Assembly: GCF_900403705.1 (NCBI RefSeq) | Contig: NZ_OUNR01000001.1 | Coordinates: forward strand, 682,001 to 746,000 | From: Nitrospira lenta | GTDB taxonomy: Bacteria; Nitrospirota; Nitrospiria; Nitrospirales; Nitrospiraceae | Length of the DNA: 64,000 bases | Direction: 5' to 3' | In this document: positions 9,353 through 17,622 of the stretch, in pieces | How positions within the stretch are numbered: position 1 is the stretch's first letter | Layout of the letters: the number at the start of each line of letters is the position of its first letter | The notes under the pieces: model-generated | Database searches by the model: none | What the model saw: only the letters and a program-made list of their open reading frames with translations | Told to the model about the DNA's origin: nothing | Position numbers and translations under genes: made by a program

Positions 9353-9715
9353 ATGATGGAACAGCCCAAGCCCTACAAACGCGAGCATTACCGGCTCCCG
9401 CTGCCTATCTCCTATCCGGTGATGTTTGCAGGCAGCACGGCGATCGGCGAAGGCACGCTCACCAATCTTTCCGTACTCGGCTGCACGATCGAATGCGAGA
9501 CGATTCCGCCCCATACGCCCAATCTATTGCTCAGATTGATTCTGCCGGATCAGAAGGAGTCACTCCCGATTGAAGAAGCGGAAGTGCGGTGGGTCGATGA
9601 GCGACGGATCGGAGTGCAGTTCAACAAGGTCGAGCGTGCGGCCAATCTGCGGCTACACGGATTTGTGTGGGACCGGATGGTCGAGCGCCTGCAGACCATC
9701 AAGCAGCAACGCTAG
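9353..9715 (+). CDS. PilZ domain protein (candidate c-di-GMP receptor)
   Basis: A 120-aa single PilZ domain. The c-di-GMP-binding signature is present: RxxxR (REHYR at about residues 10-14) followed by an N/DxSxxG motif (NLSVLG, about 40-45), with the later LILPDQKE...VRWVDERRIGVQF strands typical of the fold. It lies alone on the plus strand inside the minus-strand polysaccharide locus, so it may link c-di-GMP to exopolysaccharide production; this is inferred from position. The frame is open upstream to 9203, but those residues do not look like a PilZ protein. No Shine-Dalgarno site is seen before the ATG pair at 9353/9356, and a TATACT box ends seven bases upstream, so the message may be leaderless. 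Confidence 0.8.
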   Translation: MMEQPKPYKREHYRLPLPISYPVMFAGSTAIGEGTLTNLSVLGCTIECETIPPHTPNLLLRLILPDQKESLPIEEAEVRWVDERRIGVQFNKVERAANLRLHGFVWDRMVERLQTIKQQR

Positions 9716-9758
9716 ATACTAGCGGTCTTCGACTTCGTCGCCTTCCTGCGTTGTCATG

Positions 9759-9777
9759 GCCGAGCAAGTGGCTCGGT
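9759..9777. terminator. possible weak hairpin between convergent genes
   Basis: A short inverted repeat CCGAGC / GCTCGG separated by five bases lies between the plus-strand PilZ gene and the convergent minus-strand gene ending at 9806. It has no clear T-run, so a terminator role is only a suggestion from its position. Confidence 0.2.
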
Positions 9778-9805
9778 TACAGCTCTCAGCCGCACTTGCA
9801 ACACG

Positions 9806-11416
9806 TCAGAACCGCATGGCAACCGTCTGCCACACCTGCTCCAGAAGTTGTGTGCCGAACAAGACCGGAGGGCTTTCCCGCCAGCACCAGACACGTTCGG
9901 GATGCGTATCGAAGTCGAGTACCTTTGAGCCCCAATCACCGGAATAGGCAAACCCTATGGCATGCATCCCGATTGAAAATCCAGCCAGCCCTACGACCAT
10001 ATACTTCATCCAGGCCCGCTGTCCAATTCGGTCGAAGATGGGTACCATCAAGTAGCAGAGGACCGGGGCGCTATCCGCCAAAAGCCTCGGACCATACCCA
10101 TGTCCTCCCCACCAGCTTCCGAGCGTCGCTACCGGAATAACCAACAACAGCGGCGCCACGCTGAGATATCTTAGAAATACCTGTCCAGGCTCTCTCCACG
10201 CCACGACCATGCCGGCCAGCGAACAGAGAAAGATCGGAGAGTAGATAAACAGTCCACGCGCAGGAGAAAACAGCACGCCCACAAGCCCTTCGAAGAAGGG
10301 TGTACTGAACCATGAAAGATGGCGCCCCACGAGGGAAGCCGGAGTGACAACAGTCGCTCCGAATCCTGTCTGGACAGGCGAACCAAAGTACGCGTCGTTG
10401 TACCACAGAAACAACAGCAGGGGAGGAACACCGGCAAGCAAGAACCCAATGCATTGACCGCGATGTTTGTGAAGAACATACAGTGCAATTGGAAGCGCCA
10501 TGAGAAGGTTCACTGGGCGACAGATCACTGCCCACCCAAGCGCCAGCCCGGCCCATGCAACGTAGATGGGAGTTTCCCTGCTCCTTACCAGGCAGTACAG
10601 AGTGAGCGAGAGAAAGAGCTGGCTTGGGCCATGTTGCCACGCGGCTTGACTGATGAGGCTCAAGCTGCTTGTGCCAAAAGCATAGACGACGGCAATACAC
10701 CACGCCACGCGCGGCCTTGCGACGCGTCGCAACCCGGCAAATAGGGCAAACACCGACAACGCGACCGTGAGCATACTGGCCCGCTTTTCCAAGTCGAAGA
10801 GCATTTCAGCAGAAAGCCTCGCTCCCACTTTGAGAACGGGAATAACATACGCCGGAAGTGAAAGGACGGCTCCCCACGGAGGATAGGTTGATACCAGATG
10901 ACCATTGAGGGACCGTGCAAAATACGGGTCATCATAGGCCTCGATAGTTGAGGCCCACCTATCGAGATAAAAGTCGTGATCGATGAGGAGACTGACCGGA
11001 AGAACACGCGCAGGCAACGTATCGCCTGTTTCGAAGGTATGTCCATTGGCGTAATACACCGTCAACGTCCCGATGAAGAGCAGCCAGGGAGACTGCAATC
11101 CTTCATACACCGATCTGGCGCCTAGCCTCTCTTCCAGCCAGGCCTTGCTTAACGAGAGCGCCAAGCAGAGGGCCAACCAGTTCCTCAGGGAAGAGGCGTG
11201 CAGATGAACAGGACCGACTTCAATGTCATACCCCCCCTGAACGAAAAACAAGACGAGGGCGTTGGCGCAGGCCAAAAACCAAAGCCCCTTGATCACGGCC
11301 TTGAGACGAGACGCCGCCTTGGCGTCAGCGGGAACGACCAACTGCAGTAGGTGATGAAACGTCACGCCCCCCCCTTCAGGCTCATGTGGCCCTCGCCCTT
11401 TCAGCAAATGCGGCAT
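9806..11416 (-). CDS. polytopic membrane protein, GT-C/GT39-like
   Basis: A 536-aa integral membrane protein with about ten or more hydrophobic segments, for example WFLACANALVLFFVQ, LLFIGTLTVYYANG and IPIALYVLHKH-like stretches. An extracytoplasmic loop holds a charged DHDFYLDRWASTIEAYDD segment near residue 150, in the place where GT-C enzymes carry catalytic Asp/Glu. Such proteins use polyprenyl-phosphate sugars as donors in the periplasm. A Wzy-like polymerase role cannot be excluded, and I see no diagnostic motif. ATG 11416, four bases after the TGA of the upstream GT2 gene, is preferred to the TTG at 11419. Overlapping frames here are shadows. Confidence 0.65.
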   Translation of the reverse strand: MPHLLKGRGPHEPEGGGVTFHHLLQLVVPADAKAASRLKAVIKGLWFLACANALVLFFVQGGYDIEVGPVHLHASSLRNWLALCLALSLSKAWLEERLGARSVYEGLQSPWLLFIGTLTVYYANGHTFETGDTLPARVLPVSLLIDHDFYLDRWASTIEAYDDPYFARSLNGHLVSTYPPWGAVLSLPAYVIPVLKVGARLSAEMLFDLEKRASMLTVALSVFALFAGLRRVARPRVAWCIAVVYAFGTSSLSLISQAAWQHGPSQLFLSLTLYCLVRSRETPIYVAWAGLALGWAVICRPVNLLMALPIALYVLHKHRGQCIGFLLAGVPPLLLFLWYNDAYFGSPVQTGFGATVVTPASLVGRHLSWFSTPFFEGLVGVLFSPARGLFIYSPIFLCSLAGMVVAWREPGQVFLRYLSVAPLLLVIPVATLGSWWGGHGYGPRLLADSAPVLCYLMVPIFDRIGQRAWMKYMVVGLAGFSIGMHAIGFAYSGDWGSKVLDFDTHPERVWCWRESPPVLFGTQLLEQVWQTVAMRF

Positions 11417-11420
11417 CAAT

Positions 11421-12371
11421 TCAGTTCCGCGCAGCGGTCAAGCAGCTGACTGTCCGCCGTCGCCACGCTTGAGGAATCAACCAAATCCCTGCGAATACAA
11501 TTCCATCGAGGATTCCAGGAGTCCCATGGCGAAACGCCTCCTTCAGTATCGGCCAGAACGCCGATCGATCCCCTTGCTCAATCGCGTTGGCGCTGACCCA
11601 GGTCAACAGGAATGAGGCGTAGGCTCGTGAGGTCACGAGATGACGGTTCTGCTGTATCCACGAAAACGAAAACCACCAGTCCTTCCGGCTGCTAATTGTT
11701 TCCAGATGCTCTGGCCTGTGCCAAATAGCAAGTGGCTCACCAGTCGCAACAAACTGGACGGTGGTATCGTGACGCAGGCTGGCCCGCAGGAGCCAGTCAA
11801 GGTCATCATGCCTCCCGGTCTCTTGACGAAACGGACATTGCTGCAACAGCGTTCTGGACGTAAAGATCGTCGAGGTTTGTATCAGCTCTCCGCCGCCGAA
11901 GAAACCCGTGCGGCGAAAAAGATAGTCGCTCATGAGCTCGCCGGGCGCCGGCAATCTGTGGGGCAACAGGACATCGGCCGTTGCACTCCGTTTGATGAAG
12001 CTGCACGAGATGATGGGGTGCTGCAATGCCGACTGCTGGGCGAGGCACAACTGGAGGTCGAGCTTGCTCGGAAACCATTCGTCATCGTGATCGAGAAAGG
12101 CAATCCATCGTCCTTGGGCGGCGTCGACTCCCGCGTTGCGAGCTCCTGCAGGTCCTAGATGACGAGATAGGACCTTGACTAGTAATCTGGAGTCCTCTAC
12201 TTCGCCGAGCGCCGCGACGGTCGCGTCATCGGGACCATCGACAATAACGACAACCTCAATGGTCTCTAGCGTTTGACGCAGGGCGCTACGGACTGCCTGG
12301 ATGACCAACTGTGGCCTATTCCGAGTCGGAATGATCACCGTTACTAGAGGGGCACTAGATTTCATGTTCAT
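11421..12371 (-). CDS. family 2 glycosyltransferase
   Basis: A 316-aa GT-A glycosyltransferase with VTVIIPTRNRPQLVIQAVRS at about residues 10-29, VVVIVDGPDD, then LGPAGARNAGVDAAQGRWIAFLDHDDEW containing the DHDD metal-binding segment at about 95-100. A positively charged C-terminal tail may contact the membrane. It is followed four bases later by the GT-C-like gene, suggesting joint translation and perhaps successive steps. Substrates are not evident. Confidence 0.85.
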   Translation of the reverse strand: MNMKSSAPLVTVIIPTRNRPQLVIQAVRSALRQTLETIEVVVIVDGPDDATVAALGEVEDSRLLVKVLSRHLGPAGARNAGVDAAQGRWIAFLDHDDEWFPSKLDLQLCLAQQSALQHPIISCSFIKRSATADVLLPHRLPAPGELMSDYLFRRTGFFGGGELIQTSTIFTSRTLLQQCPFRQETGRHDDLDWLLRASLRHDTTVQFVATGEPLAIWHRPEHLETISSRKDWWFSFSWIQQNRHLVTSRAYASFLLTWVSANAIEQGDRSAFWPILKEAFRHGTPGILDGIVFAGIWLIPQAWRRRTVSCLTAARN

Positions 12372-12431
12372 CTCCGACTCGGGCCTCGTGCTCGAGGAGG
12401 GTCCCCCCCGTCAATGACCGTCGCGATCACC

Positions 12432-13421
12432 TTATGCCGGCAATCCGAGCGCTTGCAGCGACTCGCGCGGAGTACAGAACACGAGCCGTCTCGATCGGGC
12501 TTGCTGCAGCAACCACTTCAGATTCCTGCGACAGTTTGCGCCCCACCACGGGTTCAGCAACACATCTGAACGAATCGCGAACGCGAGGTACGGCCGCGCC
12601 AGCCGCTGCAATGTCTCTTCGATCGCCGGCTGCACAAGCTCAGGCGGCTCCCACAGGCGCAGCGTTCCATATCCCGCCGGAATTGCCCCCATTGAACTCC
12701 ACCGCCTCCTCAAGTACCGTCGCCATCTCAGTCCCTGCTCAGACATCACACCCGACGCGAGGGGAATAATCCACGTCCCCTCCGACCGATCCGCAGCCCT
12801 CTCTCGAAAACACCCCACACGCGGCCGGTAAGGTCCCATCTCCACCGACTGATAATCCGGGACCAATCCTGTATACCCTTCACTGGCGGCCAGCGCCCTC
12901 ATCGGCTTCTCCCCCGGCTCAATCGTCATATCGAACCGGCACCCTAGCCGATCCAGGGTGGCCCTCACTTGATCGTCGAAATAGCGATCTCCCAGCCGTA
13001 CTGATTCGCACTCCTTCCCGAATACAGACCGGAACGTCGTAAAGGACGTCACTATGCAATGCTCCACCCACGATGGGTTCCCGTAATCAGGCACCCATCG
13101 GTGAAGCGCCTCATCCCATCGCCAGGCATGAGGATGCACTCCATGCTCGTCGCCTGCCGCGACCATCTCCGCGACCTCCGCTTCGTATCGTCTCAACGCC
13201 CACTCCGCAGCCCCATACATCTTCTCAACCTGGGGATCCACGCGCCAGAACCAGTTCAGCCGAGCCACCTCTCCTGACGCATCCGCCATCCGTAGGCGGA
13301 GATCGCGCAGGTACGGATAGAGTCGTTCGAAGCCCCACCAGGGCTCGGCCTTCGTGGGATCCGGACGACGGAGATCAGGCTCGACGTCGATACACAAGAT
13401 CACCGGAATACATTCACCCAT
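12432..13421 (-). CDS. polysaccharide-deacetylase-like protein
   Basis: A 329-aa protein that resembles the NodB/polysaccharide deacetylase fold but is not a standard member. The N-terminus reads PVILCIDVEPDLR (residues 6-18), with the Asp of the first motif. A histidine-rich segment DEHGVHPHAWRWDE near residue 90 is in the place of the HxxxH metal site. The C-terminal AFAIRSDVLLNPWW segment may correspond to the last motif. Deacetylation of a hexosamine in the exopolysaccharide is a plausible role. The start is set by an AAGGAG site eight bases before ATG 13421; the ATG at 13427 would be only two bases from it. No signal peptide is evident, so action would be cytoplasmic or on a lipid-linked intermediate. 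Confidence 0.6.
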   Translation of the reverse strand: MGECIPVILCIDVEPDLRRPDPTKAEPWWGFERLYPYLRDLRLRMADASGEVARLNWFWRVDPQVEKMYGAAEWALRRYEAEVAEMVAAGDEHGVHPHAWRWDEALHRWVPDYGNPSWVEHCIVTSFTTFRSVFGKECESVRLGDRYFDDQVRATLDRLGCRFDMTIEPGEKPMRALAASEGYTGLVPDYQSVEMGPYRPRVGCFRERAADRSEGTWIIPLASGVMSEQGLRWRRYLRRRWSSMGAIPAGYGTLRLWEPPELVQPAIEETLQRLARPYLAFAIRSDVLLNPWWGANCRRNLKWLLQQARSRRLVFCTPRESLQALGLPA

Positions 13422-13530
13422 GGACATGACTCCTTGGAAGCCTTTGAATACAGGCGCTACGGCAATCCTCGAAACACCACTATGGAGGAGCACTCCGTTC
13501 CCAAAATGCCTCCGGCGCTGAGCGGAGCCA

Positions 13531-14877
13531 TTACCGTTGTTCGACGCGCATCCTGATCCCGTTCCTCGGGTGCAAGGTCATCGTCGGCTCAGGCACGATG
13601 GTCTGCCCCGGCACGAGCGACAATCTGAATCGCTGCGCGAGGGACGCGAGAATCAGCGTGGCCTCCATCTTGGCAAAATGCTCCCCGATACAGACGCGGG
13701 AACCGCCGCCGAATGGGAAATAGGCAAACTGGGGACGTTCTTTTTTTGCGGTGTCCGTAAATCGTTCCGGGTCGAATCGCTCAGGATCCGGGAAATAGCG
13801 GGGATGGCGTTGCATGACATACTGGCACAAGTAGATTTTCGACCCCGCGGGAATGACCGCGCCGCTCGGCAAGGTGTCCTCCTCCTGTGCGATCCGGATA
13901 AAAATCCACGTGGGCGGGTACAACCGCATCGATTCGGCAAGGACCATCCCCAGATACGGCAGCTTAGGGAGATCCTCCACGCCGGGAGGACGACCACCGA
14001 TCGCGGCATCCACCTCCGCAAAACATTTGGCTGCGATCGCCGGGTGTTGGGACAAGAGATACGAGGTCCAGGTCAACGCCTCCCCGATCGTTTCATAGCC
14101 TGTCACCAAGAGCGTCACGACTTCATCGCGGACCTGGTGGTCTGTCATGGCTGTCCCGTCGTCATATTTCGCGCACAGCAGCAGCGAGAGCAGGTCCTTC
14201 GTGTCCGCGGGACGCGCACGCCGCGCCTGAATCGCTCCCATCACGATGGCATCAATACGGTGCATGGCCCGGCGGTAGCGCCAGCCAATCCGGCTGGGCA
14301 CCCATTCAGGGAGGGGAGAAAAGAACACATGTTCCATGTACTGCCGCCGGATCGTAACCGCATCGAGCAACGCCGGCAGATCATGGTCGGCGTCCACGCC
14401 CAACAAGGTCTTCACGATATTCCGCTGGACAAGCCCCATCATCTCGCCTTCAAGGTCCAGTTCCATCCCGTCGGCCCACCGGGCCAACATCTCCTCGACC
14501 CCCTCGGTGATGATGCGGGAGAAGGACTCCACGGTCTTCCGGTAAAACACCGGCTGCATCATCCTCCGCTGCCTCAAATGTTCGGGCCCTACACTGGTGA
14601 GCAGGCCTGCCCCGGACAACTTCCGTCCTCTCGCGCTGGTCATGCGCGGCGATTTGCCATAGTTGTCCGGATTGAGCACCAACACATGCTTGATGTCGTC
14701 CGGATGATTCAACAGGAAGGTCGGCTCCCCGATCTTCAACTTGATCACATCCCCATACGTGGCGACGCAGCGCGAGAGAAAGCCAAGCTTGTCGCACAAA
14801 AACTCCGGCAGATTTCCCACCAGTGGATATCCCGCCGGTCCCCGCGCCACACACTTCGCCTTAGTCCTCTCATCCAT
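13531..14877 (-). CDS. cytochrome P450
   Basis: A 448-aa cytochrome P450 monooxygenase. Visible landmarks are the I-helix LLVTGYETIGEAL with Glu-Thr near residue 245, the K-helix ExxR (ESMR) at about 300, the FDPERF meander, and the heme-binding loop FPFGGGSRVCIG with the Cys ligand near residue 396. No membrane anchor is seen, so it should be soluble and need separate redox partners, none of which is in the window. It lies 16 bases after a GT4 gene and before the deacetylase-like gene, inside a polysaccharide locus, which is unusual. A fatty acid, lipid carrier, hopanoid or carotenoid could be the substrate; nothing in the sequence decides. The start at 14877 has an AAGGGAG site ten bases upstream. 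Confidence 0.92.
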   Translation of the reverse strand: MDERTKAKCVARGPAGYPLVGNLPEFLCDKLGFLSRCVATYGDVIKLKIGEPTFLLNHPDDIKHVLVLNPDNYGKSPRMTSARGRKLSGAGLLTSVGPEHLRQRRMMQPVFYRKTVESFSRIITEGVEEMLARWADGMELDLEGEMMGLVQRNIVKTLLGVDADHDLPALLDAVTIRRQYMEHVFFSPLPEWVPSRIGWRYRRAMHRIDAIVMGAIQARRARPADTKDLLSLLLCAKYDDGTAMTDHQVRDEVVTLLVTGYETIGEALTWTSYLLSQHPAIAAKCFAEVDAAIGGRPPGVEDLPKLPYLGMVLAESMRLYPPTWIFIRIAQEEDTLPSGAVIPAGSKIYLCQYVMQRHPRYFPDPERFDPERFTDTAKKERPQFAYFPFGGGSRVCIGEHFAKMEATLILASLAQRFRLSLVPGQTIVPEPTMTLHPRNGIRMRVEQR

Positions 14878-14893
14878 ACGGATTGCGCTCCCT

Positions 14894-16111
14894 TCAGGCC
14901 CCAACCGCCAGCCCCTTCGATTTTCCAATGGTATCGATCACGCGAAGATAGCGAGCCAGGTATTGCGCTCGCGTATAGAATCGCTCGTACCCGCTACGCG
15001 CCCGCTGCGCCAGCGTCTCTCGTAAGCGCGCGTCCTGCGTGAGCGCCGAGAGAATCTGCCGGAGTTCCTCTCCGGATCGATACACAAATCCCCCGCCGGT
15101 CTTCTCAACCGCTTCCCGGCTCCCGCCGGCGTCATGCACCACTGCCGGCGTCCCGCAGGCCAGCGCTTCCAGCACGGTCAACGGGAACACTTCCGGCGCC
15201 AGCGACGGAAGGATCAGGGCCGTGGCCTTTTGATAAGCATCAATCAACTCCCGCTGAGGCACCGATCCCAAGAAACGAATATGGCGATGCCTCGCATACT
15301 GCGCTTGGAGCCTGTGCCGCAAGTCTCCGTCGCCGATGACATCAAGATCAAAGTTCGGCAATCGCGCAAACTCTTCCAGAAGGACGCCGATGCCCTTGGA
15401 GGCCGTGATGCGGCCGACAAACACAAAGCGCGGCTTTCCTTCGTCCGCAGGCCGTTCTGAAGAGCCCGGTTCAAGACTCGAGAACGTCGGTAAGACCTCG
15501 ATCGGCGCCGTCACCCCCGCGGCGCGATGCTGCCGCGAGGTGTACTCGCTTGGGGCTAAGAGGGTGTCCACCTTCGCCAAGCTACGCTGAATCAAATTCG
15601 TATACCGCCACAATTGAGGTGGCACGCCTGACCGGAGGCAGCACGTAAAACACTCCCGGCGATCGCAAGCCTGCACTTGATTCTTCCAAAAAATATGTGT
15701 CGGACAGAGCAGCCAGTGTTCGTGCAGGGTATACAGCGTCACCGGCGCGCGACTCAGGTGAAGAACACCCGGGCCCCCGATCAACGAGATGTTGTGGAAA
15801 TTGACCACATCGAACTCGCGGTCGAGCACCGCTCGTAGTTGTGTCGCCTTGACTCCCGGCTGACCGGTTTGTTGGGTAATCAGCGGCGACAGCATGCCGA
15901 AGGGGTTGCGCAGACGCTGCACCACCACCCCGTCCTGCTCGGTCTGCGCAGCCGGTCGCTCTCTACCTCGCACGCGATAGGCATCTTCGCAGTGCACGAC
16001 TTCGACATGATGCCCTTCAGTGACCAAGGCACGAGCGAGTCCCTGCACAAACGTCGCATCCCCGCCAAAATGATAGGGCGGATAGAATGTGGTCACCATG
16101 CAGAAACGCAT
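14894..16111 (-). CDS. family 4 glycosyltransferase (GT-B)
   Basis: A 405-aa GT-B enzyme: the N-terminal MRFCMVTTFYPPYHFGGDATF is a typical GT4 opening with a glycine-rich loop, and the C-terminal domain has RFVFVGRITASKGIGVLLEEF near residue 225 and LPSLAPEVFPLTVLEALACG near 305 with the E-x7-E-like donor-binding motif. A Cys-rich segment in the middle (CDRRECFTCC) is conserved in a GT4 subgroup that I recall as found in exopolysaccharide loci. An AGAAGGA site lies about 10 bases before the ATG. It probably heads a transcript with the P450 and deacetylase-like genes. Confidence 0.87.
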   Translation of the reverse strand: MRFCMVTTFYPPYHFGGDATFVQGLARALVTEGHHVEVVHCEDAYRVRGRERPAAQTEQDGVVVQRLRNPFGMLSPLITQQTGQPGVKATQLRAVLDREFDVVNFHNISLIGGPGVLHLSRAPVTLYTLHEHWLLCPTHIFWKNQVQACDRRECFTCCLRSGVPPQLWRYTNLIQRSLAKVDTLLAPSEYTSRQHRAAGVTAPIEVLPTFSSLEPGSSERPADEGKPRFVFVGRITASKGIGVLLEEFARLPNFDLDVIGDGDLRHRLQAQYARHRHIRFLGSVPQRELIDAYQKATALILPSLAPEVFPLTVLEALACGTPAVVHDAGGSREAVEKTGGGFVYRSGEELRQILSALTQDARLRETLAQRARSGYERFYTRAQYLARYLRVIDTIGKSKGLAVGA

Positions 16112-16192
16112 GCAGGCGGTCCTTCTAGTACAGGCAGGTTACAACCCAACCGATCGGTACGATCACACACACCTCCATGTCGGACAACCCGT

Positions 16193-16306
16193 TCATGGCA
16201 TTCCCGCCCCCACAAACCTGCCCACCATCTCGCCGGTGCCATCCGCGACCAGCCCAGCAAACAGCAGAGGCAACACTCTGAACAACAGATGCCCGGCCCG
16301 GCTGCC
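16193..16306 (-). pseudogene. remnant of a GT2 C-terminus (degenerate)
   Basis: A minus-strand frame ending at 16193 encodes a hydrophobic tail with LPL, ten residues, GE, two residues, G, three residues, G, one residue, G. The neighbouring intact GT2 gene (16687-17622) ends with the same spacing: LPL, ten residues, GE, xx, G, xxx, G, x, G. The upstream part of this region no longer forms one continuous frame. I read it as the 3' end of a decayed duplicate of that gene. The match is short, so chance remains possible. Confidence 0.35.
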
Positions 16307-16686
16307 GTCCACACGTAATGGAGTCCATGGGACCGGGGTCGACACATTCTGATGACAGGGCTTCGCCGCCGGTTTCAAATACATTGGCATTGACCACTAT
16401 AGGACCGACTGCGGCCCAGAGGTTTCCGATGCGCCAGGCCCGTTTTCAGTTGCTGACAGGCATCCTGGAGATCACTCTGACCGACATCGCAGGAGCTTAT
16501 TGAACCACCCTGCTGAGCTCTTCCCGTTGTTTCACTCAAATTTTTACCATTGATTCCTGGCGACACCAAGAAAACGGTCAAACCCCGCGTTCCGCTCAAT
16601 TGGGCTGATCCTGACTGCTTTTCAATTGGCTACGTCCATTGATGCCGCCAATTCTCAGAGGGGCTCGCACAAACGGCATGACTTCT
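16307..16686. other. non-coding or decayed region
   Basis: About 380 bases between the candidate GT2 remnant and the intact GT2 gene. The base composition around 16500-16600 is less GC-rich than the neighbourhood. Open frames here overlap one another and show no family motif. It may hold more of the decayed gene. Confidence 0.3.
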
Positions 16687-17622
16687 CTACGCCAGCTGTT
16701 GCGGGCTGTTGCCTGGACCGAAGATATAGCCGATGAACTCGCCGACGGCATGGCAGGTCACTACCAGCGCCGTCAGGGGCAAACTTGCCAGCGCGGGTTT
16801 CAGCAGTCGCCTTTTTCTCAGCACCGGGCCTTGAGTGACCCACAAGAGATACACCGGCAAAATGGCGCAGCCTCCGAGCCGCACCAGACGCTCGACCCAG
16901 GACATGTGCTGGAGGCGAAATCCAGCAATCGACCGGCCATTGTGAAAATGCGCCGCAAACGTTCCCCAGAATCCCCAGCTCTGGTTATGCGAGACGATCA
17001 GCCGATCGTCCGCAATCAGGGTCTCTCCCTGTTCGTGCAATTGGCGATTGAATAAGAATTCCATCATGCCGAGTTGAGACATCGTCCGTGGAACAACCCG
17101 CCGCTTGTACGAGACGTTGGCTTGCAAAGAAATGGCCGGTTGTCTGCCCGTCTCAATCGGCGCGGTAAACGGTCCGAACACAATCAGAAAATTGGCCCAG
17201 TCGATGAGCCGGTCGGTCGCCCCGTTTTCGACAACTCCGCCGATCGCCGCGGCTTCGGGGTGATGTCGATGCGCCATCAGCATGCGTTCACACCACTCGG
17301 GGGCTACCGTGCAATGGTCCTCGGTCACCGCCACCACGGCGCCGATGGCCTGGGTCATCGCCAGTTCGCGCAGGAAAAATACCGATCCGCCTGGCCGCGC
17401 GATCCACCTCACTTCCGGATAGCGCTCAGCCACATCAGGCGGCAACCCTTGTCCATGCCCATCGGCCACCAACACTTCCGCACCGACCGCCTGAGCCTGC
17501 TCGTGAAGCGAATCGAGGCACGGCTTGATCTCGGGCCACGCCTTGGTGGTCGCAATGACAACGGACAGGGGAGCCTCGGCGGCATGATCCCCTTCAGTCG
17601 CCGCACGCATTCGTGGCCTCAT
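16687..17622 (-). CDS. GT2-like glycosyltransferase with membrane tail
   Basis: A 311-aa GT-A type protein. The start LSVVIATTKAWPEIKPCLDSL is followed by VLVADGHG and a metal-site region AVVAVTEDHCTVAPEWCERM, where the usual DxD is replaced by TEDH. The C-terminus has two hydrophobic segments (LVRLGGCAILPVYLLWV and LPLTALVVTCHAVGEFIGYIF). The altered DxD suggests either a divergent enzyme or altered metal use. The start ATG 17622 overlaps the TGA of the upstream GT4 gene as ATGA; the frame is open further upstream but inside that gene. A decayed copy of its C-terminus appears to lie about 400 bases downstream. Confidence 0.75.
   Translation of the reverse strand: MRPRMRAATEGDHAAEAPLSVVIATTKAWPEIKPCLDSLHEQAQAVGAEVLVADGHGQGLPPDVAERYPEVRWIARPGGSVFFLRELAMTQAIGAVVAVTEDHCTVAPEWCERMLMAHRHHPEAAAIGGVVENGATDRLIDWANFLIVFGPFTAPIETGRQPAISLQANVSYKRRVVPRTMSQLGMMEFLFNRQLHEQGETLIADDRLIVSHNQSWGFWGTFAAHFHNGRSIAGFRLQHMSWVERLVRLGGCAILPVYLLWVTQGPVLRKRRLLKPALASLPLTALVVTCHAVGEFIGYIFGPGNSPQQLA

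Noticed and set aside
13537-15042. 501-codon plus-strand open frame opposite the P450 gene
   Set aside because: It mirrors the P450 and GT4 coding strand, is rich in Arg/His/Pro, and has no family motif. A high-GC shadow frame.
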